NCBI RefSeq assembly: GCF_018860155.1
Contig: NZ_JAHKNI010000006.1
Location: 434,001-498,000, forward strand
Direction of reading: 5' to 3'
Length of the DNA: 64,000 nt
Source: Nocardia albiluteola
GTDB taxonomy: Bacteria > Actinomycetota > Actinomycetes > Mycobacteriales > Mycobacteriaceae
Position numbers and translations under genes: made by a program
In this document: positions 8,048-16,863 of the stretch, one piece after another
Numbering within the stretch: position 1 is the first letter of the stretch
Layout of the letters: each line of letters begins with the position of its first letter
The notes under the pieces: generated by a model
What the model was told of the DNA's origin: nothing
The model's database searches: none
What the model saw: only the letters and a program-made list of their open reading frames with translations

Positions 8048-9010
8048 GTGGACGGATACGTGAACAACGGGACGATGATGGCCGAACAGGCGTCCGGTGG
8101 CGAGGGCACGCCGGCGAACGAAGCACCCGGTACTCCGGACGCACAGGGAGAGCAGCCGTCCGTGCGGCCGACTGCCCCGGAACCGGCGAAATCCTCTCGG
8201 GCCGGCCGTAACTTACCAGCCGCGCTGGCGGTCGGCTTCGGCTTGGGCCTGTCGCTCATCGCGATCCTGCTGTTCGCCCCGAAGATCCTGGTGGGGGTGA
8301 TCGCGGTCGCCGTCGCCATCGCCACCTGGGAGGTCGCCAAGCGGCTGCGCGAGGCCGACGTGCTGGTGCCGCGCATTCCGCTGCTGGTGGGCGGGCAGGC
8401 GATGATCTGGCTGGCCTGGCCGTACGGAACGCACGGCGTCGCGGGCGCATTCGGGCTCACGGTCCTGATCTGCATGGCCTGGCGACTGTTCGATCACGGG
8501 CTTTCCGCGACGCCGCGGAACTTCCTGCGCGACACCGCGATCACGATCTTCGTACTGTCCTGGATTCCACTGCTGGCCTCCTTCGCGATCGTGATGCTGA
8601 GCGAACCGCGCGGCAATCTGCGGGTGTTGACGTTCATGATCCTGGTGGTCTGCTCGGACGTCGGGGGATATGTGGCGGGCGTGCTGTTCGGGCGGCATCC
8701 GATGGTTCCGGCCATCAGCCCGAAGAAGTCCTGGGAGGGCTTCGCCGGCTCGCTGGTGTTCTGCGTCATCGGCGGTCTGCTCACCGTGACCCTGCTGTTG
8801 CAGGCCAATTCGATGATCGGCGTGCTGCTCGGTGTCGCGGTGGTGCTGGTGGCCACCTCCGGCGATCTGATCGAATCCCAGGTCAAGCGCGAGCTGGGGA
8901 TCAAGGACATGGGCACCCTGCTGCCCGGGCACGGCGGCATCATGGATCGGCTGGATTCGATGCTGCCCTCGGCGTTCGTATCGTGGCTGGTGCTGACCGC
9001 GCTGTTGTAA
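8048..9010 (+). CDS. cdsA: Phosphatidate cytidylyltransferase (CDP-diacylglycerol synthase)
   Basis: Membrane enzyme making CDP-diacylglycerol from phosphatidate and CTP, the branch point to phosphatidylinositol, PE, PG and cardiolipin. The N-terminal 55 residues are polar and disordered, followed by about eight hydrophobic helices. The CdsA signature lies near the C terminus: S-Q-V-K-R-E-L-G-I-K-D, then LLPGHGGIMDRLDS. Start: GTG at 8048 (after GGGGACGGA) gives 320 residues; GTG at 8024 and ATG at 8075 are alternatives, and the N terminus is too variable to decide. Probably cotranscribed with frr (39 bp gap). Confidence 0.96.
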   Translation: MDGYVNNGTMMAEQASGGEGTPANEAPGTPDAQGEQPSVRPTAPEPAKSSRAGRNLPAALAVGFGLGLSLIAILLFAPKILVGVIAVAVAIATWEVAKRLREADVLVPRIPLLVGGQAMIWLAWPYGTHGVAGAFGLTVLICMAWRLFDHGLSATPRNFLRDTAITIFVLSWIPLLASFAIVMLSEPRGNLRVLTFMILVVCSDVGGYVAGVLFGRHPMVPAISPKKSWEGFAGSLVFCVIGGLLTVTLLLQANSMIGVLLGVAVVLVATSGDLIESQVKRELGIKDMGTLLPGHGGIMDRLDSMLPSAFVSWLVLTALL

Positions 9011-9387
9011 TCGCCGCCGCAGGAGCCGCGATCGCGCTCGGCCCGGAATTCGGCGCCGGCGCAGCCCTGGCGGAGCATCCGCTGCCCGCCTGCGAAGACG
9101 TCTACCAGGCCGATGTGCCGTGCCAGAGCCAGCGCGACCCGGTCCACCCCACAGGCACCAACCACGACGCGCCGCCTCAGCAACGGGTGGACAATCTGTC
9201 CACCCGAGCGTGGACTGATGAGTCCGGGAGCCGGGATGGCCAGGCGCAGACCCGCATTCGACCGGAGTGCGCGACCGGCGTCCGTGCATGCCTGGGAAGC
9301 CTGCCTGTTCATCGGAGCGTAGGTCTTCCGTAATCTGGTCGCATTTGGATGAGTTGGATCCACCCGAACGACCGGTAAAGGTTTCCC
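9011..9387 (+). other. Gene-free interval with a perfect hairpin
   Basis: No convincing gene is seen in these 377 bp. A perfect 10-bp stem with a 3-nt loop (9184-9193 pairing with 9197-9206, core GGGTGGACA / TGTCCACCC) lies 174 bp after cdsA and could terminate its transcript. A plus-strand frame contains AAGAAIALGPEFGAGAALAE, which resembles a secretion-signal fragment, but it is not followed by a recognisable domain. Confidence 0.45.
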
Positions 9388-11064
9388 ATGCTCAACCCTG
9401 ACGGCCTGGCGCCGGACACCGGCATTCCCGCGGCCGCGGCGGCGCGGATGACGATGGACGAGCAGTACGACTGGCACCGGTCGTATCTGCGGCGGCACCC
9501 CGTGAGTCGCCGCTCGTTTCTGCGTGGCAGCACCGCGGCGGGTGTGGCCGCCGGTTTCTCCTCGTTCGGCGCGCTGGCCTATGCCCAAGATGCCCCGCTG
9601 GCGGTGGCGGGCAGGCACGTCGGCTTCGGCCCGGATGCCGCCAGCCAGCTGCGGTTCTCCGCGCAGCTGTCGCGCAATCCGAGCCGGGGGAAGGTCTATC
9701 TCGAACACGGCCCGACGCCCGCGCTGGGTGCGAGCGTCGAGGCGGAGGTGCGCAATCTGGTCACCCAGCTGCCGCGCACGGACGGCGGAGTGCTGGCCGC
9801 GGAACAGTTTTATGTGCACGCGCCGGTGGACGGTCTGCCGGGGCGGATTCCGCACTTCTACCGGTGGCGCACCTCCGATGGCTTCGTGAGTGAGGTGGCT
9901 GCTGCTGCGACCGCGATGCCGAGCTCGCGCGCGGCGCTGGTGCCGTTCCGCTTCACCATGATGGGCGATCAGGGCACCGACGACATGCCGTCGCAGCCCG
10001 CCGGCATGAAGCCCGGCGCGTATCGCAACAAGTACGGCAAGGGCGATGCGCCCGGATCGCGCAACGCGGACGCCATCCAGCGCCAGATTGTCGCGGCGAA
10101 CCCGGACTTCCATATTCTGGCCGGCGATATCAGCTATGCGGACCCCTCGCACGGCGGTGGGACGGATTGGTTCGTGCCCAGCGCAGCGCCCAAGACCAAG
10201 GGCATCGACGCTTACAACCCGTTTGTCTGGGACGACTACTTCCACCTGATCGAATCCAGCGCCGCGCGCGTGCCGTGGATGTTCGCCACCGGCAACCACG
10301 ACATGGAGGCGGTCTACGGCACGCACGGATACGGCGGGCTGACCAAGCGGTTGGATATGCCCGGCAACGGTCCCGCCGGATGCCCCTCGGTGTACTCGTT
10401 CCGCTACGGCAATGTCGCGGTGCTCTCGCTGGACGCCAATGAGGCGTGCTACCAGTATCAGGCCAATCTGGGCTATTCCGGTGGCGCGCAGACGAGTTGG
10501 CTCGAGCGGACCCTGGCCTCGCTGCGCGCCGACCCGGCGATCGACTTCATCGTCTGCTTCTTTCACGAATGCGCCTATGCGACCGGCGTGGGCGGCGCGA
10601 GCGACGATGGGGTGCGCGGGGCGTTCGCGGCGCTGTTCGATCGCTATGGCGTGGATCTGGCGCTGCAGGGGCACAATCATTGCTTCGAGCGCACCGATCC
10701 GATTCGCGGCGGTCGTGCGACGAGGGTGGCCGCGGACAACTCGATCGTCTACCCCGAGACCGACGGGACCGTCTACTACGTGGTCGGCGGTGGTGGTGCG
10801 GCGCACGGCGAATTCGATTTCGGGGAGACCTATCGCGGTCACGAGCTGCCCGACACCGCCGTTGCCAAGTCCGGGCTGTGGGATCGCGATGGTAAGCAGC
10901 AGTTCGAGGCGGCGCAGTGGTCGCGGGTGCGCTTCAGCCGCTATTCGTTCATCCGCGTGGACGTCCGGCCCGGGGTGTTCTCCAGCGAGATGGATGTGAC
11001 CGCCGTCGACGCATCCGGCCGCGAATTCGACAAGGTCACCTTCCGGCGGCTGGTGCGGCGGTAA
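9388..11064 (+). CDS. Tat-exported purple-acid-phosphatase-like metallophosphoesterase
   Basis: The N terminus carries a twin-arginine signal, SRRSFLRGSTAAGVAAGF, about 35 residues in, so the enzyme is exported folded. After an N-terminal fibronectin-III-like domain (about 60-185) comes the calcineurin-like phosphoesterase domain with its metal ligands in order: GDQG (near residue 193), GDISYAD (near 247), GNHD (near 302), FFHEC (near 390) and GHNHCFER (near 428). The 558-residue length and layout resemble mycobacterial PAP-like proteins. The substrate is unknown; phosphate scavenging from organic phosphates is the usual family role. ATG at 9388 is preceded by AAAGG. It is convergent with dgoD, 18 bp apart. 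Confidence 0.9.
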   Translation: MLNPDGLAPDTGIPAAAAARMTMDEQYDWHRSYLRRHPVSRRSFLRGSTAAGVAAGFSSFGALAYAQDAPLAVAGRHVGFGPDAASQLRFSAQLSRNPSRGKVYLEHGPTPALGASVEAEVRNLVTQLPRTDGGVLAAEQFYVHAPVDGLPGRIPHFYRWRTSDGFVSEVAAAATAMPSSRAALVPFRFTMMGDQGTDDMPSQPAGMKPGAYRNKYGKGDAPGSRNADAIQRQIVAANPDFHILAGDISYADPSHGGGTDWFVPSAAPKTKGIDAYNPFVWDDYFHLIESSAARVPWMFATGNHDMEAVYGTHGYGGLTKRLDMPGNGPAGCPSVYSFRYGNVAVLSLDANEACYQYQANLGYSGGAQTSWLERTLASLRADPAIDFIVCFFHECAYATGVGGASDDGVRGAFAALFDRYGVDLALQGHNHCFERTDPIRGGRATRVAADNSIVYPETDGTVYYVVGGGGAAHGEFDFGETYRGHELPDTAVAKSGLWDRDGKQQFEAAQWSRVRFSRYSFIRVDVRPGVFSSEMDVTAVDASGREFDKVTFRRLVRR

Positions 11065-11082
11065 CAGCGCACCCGCGCCCGT

Positions 11083-12228
11083 TCACCATTCCGCCAGGGA
11101 ACCGTCCCGGCGCTGCCAGATCGGATTGCGCCAGCGGTGACCGGATTCCGCCGCGCGGGCCACGGCGCGTTCGTCGATCGTCAGGCCCAGGCCCGGGCCG
11201 TCGGGACGCGCAACGTAGCCGCCGCGGAGGTCGAATACGGCGGGGTCGAGCAGATAGTCCAGCAGATCCATCCCGCTGTTGTAGTGGATGCCGAGGCTGG
11301 ACTCCTGGATCAGCAGATTCGGGGTGGCGAAGCCGACCTGCAGGGCCGCGGCCAGCGCGATCGGGCCCAGCGGACAGTGCGGGGCCAGGCTCGCGCCGTA
11401 TGTCTCGGCCAGGGCCGCGATCCTGCGCACCTCGGAGATCCCGCCCGCATGGGACGGATCGGGCTGGGCCACGGCGATGCCCGCGCGCAGCGCAGCCGCG
11501 AAATCCCAGCGTGAGTACAACCTTTCGCCGGTGGCGATGGGAATGCTCGTCGCGCCGGTGATCTCGCCGAGCCGATCGCCGAGCTCGGGTACCAGCGGCT
11601 CCTCGGCGAACATCGGCAGATAGGGCTCCAGCAGCGGCAGCACGCGCCGGGCCATCGCCATGCTGAGGCGACCGTGGAAATCGACGGCGATATCGAAGTC
11701 CTCGCCGACCGCGGCGCGCACGGCCGCCACCCGCTCGACGATCTCCCGGGTCGCGCGCGGTGTGTCGATCGGTTCCAGCTCCGCGGCGGCATTCATCTTG
11801 ATCGCCGTGTAGCCCTGGGACTTTCGCTCCAGCGCTGCGGCGGCGACGTCGTCCGGGCGGTCGCCGCCGATCCAGCCGTACATCCGGATCCGCTCGCGCA
11901 CCGCCCCGCCCAGCAGCTGCCAGACCGGTATGCCCAGGGCCTTGCCGGTGATGTCCCACAGCGCCTGATCGATGCCCGCGACGGCGCTGGACAGGATCGG
12001 CCCGCCGCGATAGAAGCCGCCCTTCGTCAGTGTCTGCCAATGCCTTTCGATACTCATCGGGTTCGCGCCGACGAGGTGGTCCGAGAGCTCGGCGACCGCC
12101 GCGGCGACCGTCTGCGCGCGGCCCTCGACCACCGGCTCGCCCCAGCCGATCAGGCCCTCGTCGGTGTCGATCCGCAGGAAACACCAGCGCGGCGCGACCA
12201 GGTAGGTGGTCAGGGCGGTGATCTTCAT
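11083..12228 (-). CDS. dgoD: D-galactonate dehydratase
   Basis: Enolase-superfamily enzyme that dehydrates D-galactonate to 2-keto-3-deoxy-D-galactonate. The 381 residues align over nearly their full length with E. coli DgoD as I remember it: an opening MKITALTTYLVAPRW, GFYRGGPIL, the metal ligand segments VDFHGR, FAEEPL and ATGERL, the catalytic loop APHCPLGPIALA, and a C-terminal DWRNP-like segment ending SLAEW. Its start codon overlaps the stop of the upstream SDR by 4 bp, so the two are translationally coupled. Within this five-gene operon it is the signature catabolic step. No KDGal kinase or aldolase gene is present here, so the pathway must be completed elsewhere. Confidence 0.9.
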   Translation of the reverse strand: MKITALTTYLVAPRWCFLRIDTDEGLIGWGEPVVEGRAQTVAAAVAELSDHLVGANPMSIERHWQTLTKGGFYRGGPILSSAVAGIDQALWDITGKALGIPVWQLLGGAVRERIRMYGWIGGDRPDDVAAAALERKSQGYTAIKMNAAAELEPIDTPRATREIVERVAAVRAAVGEDFDIAVDFHGRLSMAMARRVLPLLEPYLPMFAEEPLVPELGDRLGEITGATSIPIATGERLYSRWDFAAALRAGIAVAQPDPSHAGGISEVRRIAALAETYGASLAPHCPLGPIALAAALQVGFATPNLLIQESSLGIHYNSGMDLLDYLLDPAVFDLRGGYVARPDGPGLGLTIDERAVARAAESGHRWRNPIWQRRDGSLAEW

Positions 12229-12989
12229 CGGGATTCCTTGCTAACGCTCCAACCGCCGTCCACCACCAGCTCCGCGCCGGTGATATAGGAGGCATCGGAC
12301 GAGGCGAGAAACGCCACCGCGGAGGCGATCTCGTCCGGATCGCCGAGGCGTTCCAGCGCGGTCGCCGCGGCCGAGGCGCGCCGGCCCGCGTCGTCGATGC
12401 CGTCCCAGGCGGGGGTGAGGATCGGGCCGGGCAGGATGGCATTCACGCGGATGCCCTCGGGCCCGTACTCGACCGCGAGCTGACGCACCAGCGCCGTCAG
12501 CCCGCCCTTGGCCGCGGCGTAGCCGGGCCGTCCCGGCAGGCCGAAGTGGGCGTGCACGCTGGAGATCGCGATGACGCTGCCACGGCGGGCGCGCAGGTCC
12601 TCGAGGAAGGTGCGGACGCCGAGGAACAGCGGGGTGAGGTTGACCGCCAGGCCCTCGTCCCAGGCCTGTCGTGTCAGTTCGTGCGCCGCAGCGTTCCGAT
12701 GCGTGAATGCGCTGCTGCACAACACATCCAGCGGCCCGAACAGCCGGTGAACCCGGCCCGCGAGCATGGTCCAATCATCCTCGCGGGACACGTCGCACGA
12801 TACGAAAGCGGCTCGGTATCCCTCGGCGCGCAGTCCGGTGGCGACGTCGTCGCCGCGCTCGGCGATGTCCGCGAGCACCACCGCGGCTCCCTCCTCGGCC
12901 AGGCGCGCGGCGGTTGCCGCCCCAATTCCCGAAGCGGCGCCGGTGACGACCGCGACCCGGCCGGTCAGCCGACGCGATGCCGCCGTCAT
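12225..12989 (-). CDS. SDR-family oxidoreductase, probable sugar dehydrogenase
   Basis: A 254-residue classical short-chain dehydrogenase with NAD(P)-binding VVTGAASGIGAAT, an Asp at the end of beta-2 (LADIAE) that suggests NAD preference, the catalytic Ser-Tyr-Lys set (AISSVHAHFG ... GYAAAKGG) and the C-terminal ITGAELVVDGG. It overlaps dgoD by 4 bp and follows the sugar ABC transporter. From this context I infer it oxidises the imported aldose (for example D-galactose or a related sugar) to the lactone or acid that DgoD uses. The exact substrate cannot be read from the sequence. Confidence 0.85.
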   Translation of the reverse strand: MTAASRRLTGRVAVVTGAASGIGAATAARLAEEGAAVVLADIAERGDDVATGLRAEGYRAAFVSCDVSREDDWTMLAGRVHRLFGPLDVLCSSAFTHRNAAAHELTRQAWDEGLAVNLTPLFLGVRTFLEDLRARRGSVIAISSVHAHFGLPGRPGYAAAKGGLTALVRQLAVEYGPEGIRVNAILPGPILTPAWDGIDDAGRRASAAATALERLGDPDEIASAVAFLASSDASYITGAELVVDGGWSVSKESR

Positions 12990-13061
12990 GATCGGCTCGG
13001 GTACGCCGAATACCCAGTGGTGCAGGATATTCCGACTCGCTCCATGTCGTGCCCGCGCCGA

Positions 13062-14144
13062 CTACGTCGGCAGCCCGACCGCACGCTCACCGCTGCGCCG
13101 TTGCTGGATGACGACCGCGGCGACCAGCAGCGCGCCCTGAGCGACGTTCTGCCAGAAGGTGTTCACCCCGACCACGTTGAGCCCGTTGTTCAGCGCGCCG
13201 AGCAACAGCACCGCCAGCAGCGTGCCCGCGACCGTGCCCTTGCCGCCCTTGAGTGCGCTGCCACCCAGGGCCGCGGCGGTGATCGACTGCAGCTCCAAAC
13301 CCTCACTCCCCGAGACCGGTTGGCCCGATCCGGTGCGCGCGGTGAGGATGATTCCGGCGATCGCGGCGACGATGCCCGCGAGTACGTAGACCGCGATCAG
13401 GTACTTGTTGATGTTGATGCCCGAGAGCCGGGCCGCGGTGTCGTTGCCGCCGATGGCGTAGATGTTGCGGCCGATATCGGTGTACTTCAGCAGTACATGC
13501 ACGCCGATCGAGACGACCGCCAGGATGATCACCGGCACCGGCAGCCCGAGAACCTTGCCGCGCGCCAGAAAGATGAACAGGTCGTTGTCCAGCACGAAGC
13601 CCTGCGCCTTGCCGCCCGAGATCAACTGCGCCAGGCCCTTGTAGGCGGCCAGGGTGGCCAGCGTCGCGATCACCGGATTGACCCGGCCGTAGACGATGAT
13701 GATGCCGTTGACGATTCCGAGCACCACGCCGAATCCGATCGCCGCCAGGATGCCCAGCCACGGGTTGCTCCCCATGGAGGTGAACACCATCGCGCTGATC
13801 ACCGAGGCGACCCCGGCCTGCGATCCGACCGAGATATCCATCGCGCCGCAGATGATCACCACGGTCTGCACGACGGCCAGCAGCCCGAAAACCGTGACCG
13901 CGTCGCCGATTCCGGCCAGATTCCCGGTCGAGAGATAACCGCCGTTGAGGGAGCTGAAGATGATGACCAGCACGATCAGCGCACCGATCAGGCTCAGGTT
14001 GCCCGGGCCGATCGCGCGCAGTATTCGGCGCGGGGTCAGGGCGGAGGAGTCGAGGCGGCGTGCGGTGGAGGATTCCGGCGCGCCGGGAGAGGAGTCGGAG
14101 GTGGGGCCGGCCGCCGGATGCGGGGTCGTGCTCTGGTCGGTCAT
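13062..14144 (-). CDS. Sugar ABC transporter permease (RbsC/AraH/MglC type)
   Basis: A 360-residue inner-membrane permease with a Ser/Pro/Thr-rich cytosolic N terminus (about 40 residues) and 8-10 hydrophobic segments. Family motifs of the BPD_transp_2 class are present: AMDISVGSQAGVASV, GLVNGIIIV-like GIVNGIIIVYG, VNPVIATLATLAAYKG and AAALGGSALKGGKGTV. It lies in the order binding protein - ATPase - permease - SDR - dgoD on the minus strand, 56 bp after the ATPase. It carries a monosaccharide across the membrane; the identity depends on the binding protein. Confidence 0.92.
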   Translation of the reverse strand: MTDQSTTPHPAAGPTSDSSPGAPESSTARRLDSSALTPRRILRAIGPGNLSLIGALIVLVIIFSSLNGGYLSTGNLAGIGDAVTVFGLLAVVQTVVIICGAMDISVGSQAGVASVISAMVFTSMGSNPWLGILAAIGFGVVLGIVNGIIIVYGRVNPVIATLATLAAYKGLAQLISGGKAQGFVLDNDLFIFLARGKVLGLPVPVIILAVVSIGVHVLLKYTDIGRNIYAIGGNDTAARLSGININKYLIAVYVLAGIVAAIAGIILTARTGSGQPVSGSEGLELQSITAAALGGSALKGGKGTVAGTLLAVLLLGALNNGLNVVGVNTFWQNVAQGALLVAAVVIQQRRSGERAVGLPT

Positions 14145-14200
14145 TGAGAATCCTTGCGGGAGAGATCATCCGGGCCCGTCGGCGCCGGATGTGTGAGTCG

Positions 14201-15736
14201 TCAGGGTGTCGGCGCCGAGTCCGCGGCGGTCAGGTCCGAGGCCATGGCCAGCGCGAGGATGGCCTCCTCGCTGGCCTCGTCGCGGCTCAGCTCGCCGGTC
14301 ACCCGTCCCTGCTGCATGACCACGATGCGGTCGGCCAGGCCCAGCACCTCGGGCAGCTCGGAGGAGATGACCAGCACGGCCACACCGGATTCGGCCAATT
14401 CCTCGATGACGTGATAGATCTCGATCTTGGCGCCGACATCGACACCGCGAGTGGGCTCGTCGAGGATCAGCACCGTGGGCTTGCGGGCGAGCCAGCGCGC
14501 CAGCACCACCTTCTGCTGATTGCCACCCGAGAGCTTGCGTACCTCCTGCTCGAGCGAGGGCGTTCGGATCCGCAGGGCGTCGACGTACTCTCGGGCCAGC
14601 CGGGTTTCGGCGGCCCGGCGCACGAATCTCAACCGCCGCAGCCGATCCAGCACCGCCAGCGAAATATTGTCCCGCACACCGCGGTGCAGCAGCAGCGCCT
14701 GTGCCTTGCGCTCCTCGGGCGCATATCCCATGCCGGCGCGCACCGCATCGCGGGGCTGGCGCAGGTGCAGCCGCGTGCCGTCCACCCGCACCTCGCCGGA
14801 GTGGATCGGCAGGTCCCCGACCAGTGCTCCGGCCAGCTCGGACCGTCCCGCGCCGACCAACCCGGCCAGCGCGACGACCTCCCCGGCCCGCACCGTCAGG
14901 CTCACCTCGCGCACGTCGTCGGTGGTGACCGCGTCGACCTCCAGCAGGACCCGGCCGGGCACATTGTGCTTGCGCGCGAACACCGTCGACAGATCGCGCC
15001 CGACCATCATCGCCACGATCTCGCGATCGGTCGTCTCGGAGGTGGATCGCTCACCGACCATCGCGCCGTCCCGCAGCACGACCACCCGGTCGGCCACCTG
15101 GAAGATCTCTCGCATCCGGTGCGAGACGTAGATGACCGCCAGGCCCTGCTCGCGCAGCCGCCCGATCAGTGCGAACAGCGACTCGGTCTCGTGGTCGGAC
15201 AGTGAGGACGTGGGCTCGTCGAAGGCGATGACCCTGGCCTCGGTGGTCAGCGCCCGCATGATCTCTACCAGCTGGCGTTGCGCGGCGGTCAGTTTCGACC
15301 CGAGCACGTCCGGATCCAGGGCGCGCTCGAAGCCGAGCCGGGCCAGATCTTCGCGCATCCGGGCGTTCAGGGCCGCCCGATCGACGAATCGTCCGGCTCG
15401 GCGGGGTAATTCGCCGAGGTAGACGTTCTCCGCGACCGAGACGTGCGGCACGATCTCGGGCTCCTGGGCGATCACCCGGATCCCGGCGGTGCGCGCCGCG
15501 GCCGGGGTGGCCGGGGCGAAGGGTGCGCCGTCGAGCTCGAGATCGCCGCCGTCGGGACGGTGATCGCCGCCGAGAATCCTGATGAGCGTGGACTTTCCGG
15601 CGCCGTTCTCGCCGATCAGTGCGGTCACCACGCCCGCGGGGAAGTCCACGCTCACCTCGCGCAGGGCGGGCACGCCGGCGAAACTCTTGGAGATCGCGCT
15701 CGCGCGCAGCCCGCCCCGCCGGTCGCTCAGCTGCAC
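14201..15736 (-). CDS. Sugar ABC transporter ATPase (RbsA/MglA type, two ABC domains)
   Basis: The 511-residue product has the usual length for the double-ATPase class. The first domain has Walker A GENGAGKST (near residue 40) and Walker B VIAFDEPTSSLSD. The second half has the degenerate Walker A normal for this family (ALAGLVGAGRSEL), signature KLSGGNQQKV and Walker B LILDEPTRGVDVG. The start is GTG at 15736, which overlaps the end of the binding-protein gene by 10 bp; the open frame upstream of this is only the binding-protein gene read in another frame. This energises uptake in the operon. No frameshift or loss is seen. Confidence 0.92.
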   Translation of the reverse strand: MQLSDRRGGLRASAISKSFAGVPALREVSVDFPAGVVTALIGENGAGKSTLIRILGGDHRPDGGDLELDGAPFAPATPAAARTAGIRVIAQEPEIVPHVSVAENVYLGELPRRAGRFVDRAALNARMREDLARLGFERALDPDVLGSKLTAAQRQLVEIMRALTTEARVIAFDEPTSSLSDHETESLFALIGRLREQGLAVIYVSHRMREIFQVADRVVVLRDGAMVGERSTSETTDREIVAMMVGRDLSTVFARKHNVPGRVLLEVDAVTTDDVREVSLTVRAGEVVALAGLVGAGRSELAGALVGDLPIHSGEVRVDGTRLHLRQPRDAVRAGMGYAPEERKAQALLLHRGVRDNISLAVLDRLRRLRFVRRAAETRLAREYVDALRIRTPSLEQEVRKLSGGNQQKVVLARWLARKPTVLILDEPTRGVDVGAKIEIYHVIEELAESGVAVLVISSELPEVLGLADRIVVMQQGRVTGELSRDEASEEAILALAMASDLTAADSAPTP

Positions 15737-16782
15737 TTCAGCCCCGACTGCTGCCAGTTGCTCGCATCGACCATCTTGGTCGGCGCGAACGCCTCCGCCG
15801 GCATCGCCTTGCCGTTCTTCAGGTAGTCGACCATGGTCTGGACGGCCAGCGCGCCGACATCGGTGCCGTTGATGAACAGCGCGGCTTTGAATCCGGTGGG
15901 CTTGCCGCTGCGCCACTCCTTGCACGCCAGGTAGGCGCCGAGGCCCACACCCAGGACGTCGTCGGCGGAGTAGCCGGCGTTCTGGATCGCCGAGACGCCG
16001 CCGCTGACGTTCTCGTCGTTGCAGCCCATGACGATCCAGTGCTTCACCGACCGGTTGCCCGCGACCGTCGCGGAGATCTTGTTCTGCGCATCGGACGGGG
16101 TGTTGTCGGTGCCGACCTCGATCACCCGCACGGGCGCGCCCGCGGCCTGGGCGAACGCCTTCTCGTTGGCCTTGACCCGGTCGGTGCAGACGGTCACGTC
16201 CTGCTTCCAGGCGTCCACGATCGCGGTGTCCGCGGGGTTCCAGCCGGACTTCTTGAAGTCCTCGCCCGCGCGGGTGCCGACATCGGTCCCCATCTGGGTG
16301 CCGCTGAACCCGACCCGGGGCAGCAGATCCTTCGCATCGCACTTGGAGGGGTCGGGGCCGGTCACGCAGACCTGGTCGTCGGAGCTGAGCAGCGCGACGT
16401 TGCCCGCCTTGGTCAGCTGCACGACCTGGGGGCCGACCGCCGGGTCCGGCGGGACGACGATCATGCCGTTGGCCTTCTGGCTCACCGCGTTCTGCGTCTC
16501 GCTGATCGCCTTGTTGGCGTCGTTGCCCAGATCCACCACCTTCAGGTCCGCACCGAGCGCGGCGGCCTTGGCCTTGGCGCCGTCGGCCTCGTCGATGAAA
16601 TACTCCTGGTCGCCCTGTTTCTGGGCGTAGACGAGGCTGATCTTGCTGGTCAGGTGCTGGGGTCCGCTTGCGGCAGAGCCGGATTCCTTGCCGGAGGAAC
16701 AGGCGGAGGTGGCCAGGGCCAGCGCCAATCCGCACACTGCTACGCCGGTCCAACGACGATGGTGGGTCCAGGACATGGACAC
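15727..16782 (-). CDS. Sugar ABC transporter substrate-binding lipoprotein (AraF-like)
   Basis: A 351-residue lipoprotein: signal peptide with lipobox LATSAC (Cys about residue 28), then a type I periplasmic-binding fold. The sequence KHWIVMGCNDENVSGGV resembles the corresponding segment of E. coli L-arabinose-binding protein AraF more than ribose-binding protein, as does DDVLGVGLGAY. L-arabinose and D-galactose bind the same AraF site, which agrees with dgoD downstream. It is the first gene of the operon, 81 bp from the divergent ROK regulator gene. Confidence 0.88.
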   Translation of the reverse strand: MSMSWTHHRRWTGVAVCGLALALATSACSSGKESGSAASGPQHLTSKISLVYAQKQGDQEYFIDEADGAKAKAAALGADLKVVDLGNDANKAISETQNAVSQKANGMIVVPPDPAVGPQVVQLTKAGNVALLSSDDQVCVTGPDPSKCDAKDLLPRVGFSGTQMGTDVGTRAGEDFKKSGWNPADTAIVDAWKQDVTVCTDRVKANEKAFAQAAGAPVRVIEVGTDNTPSDAQNKISATVAGNRSVKHWIVMGCNDENVSGGVSAIQNAGYSADDVLGVGLGAYLACKEWRSGKPTGFKAALFINGTDVGALAVQTMVDYLKNGKAMPAEAFAPTKMVDASNWQQSGLKCS

Positions 16783-16843
16783 TCCTAGGTGATCTGCCGC
16801 ACAGTCGGCATTATTTGGTGGTGGCGGTCACACTATGACTTCT

Positions 16844-16862
16844 GGTAACTGTTGTAAATACC
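16844..16862. promoter_or_regulatory. Imperfect palindrome in the sugar operon / ROK divergent promoter
   Basis: GGTA-N11-TACC (16844-16847 and 16859-16862) lies between the divergent binding-protein and ROK genes and directly abuts the ROK start. Its placement suits a ROK operator shared by both promoters. Only the arms are symmetric, so this is a candidate. Confidence 0.35.
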
Positions 16863-16863
16863 G

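Noticed and set aside
9209..9240. CTGATGAGTCCG, the core string of a hammerhead ribozyme
   Set aside because: The second core element GAAA and a matching stem I/III are absent in the following bases, so the match is a chance 12-mer.
8494..10842. Very long minus-strand frames opposite cdsA and the phosphatase (and similarly opposite xerC, rpsB, and the cyclase)
   Set aside because: Antisense shadows of highly GC-biased genes: they are Arg/Gly/Pro/His-rich and without recognisable motifs.
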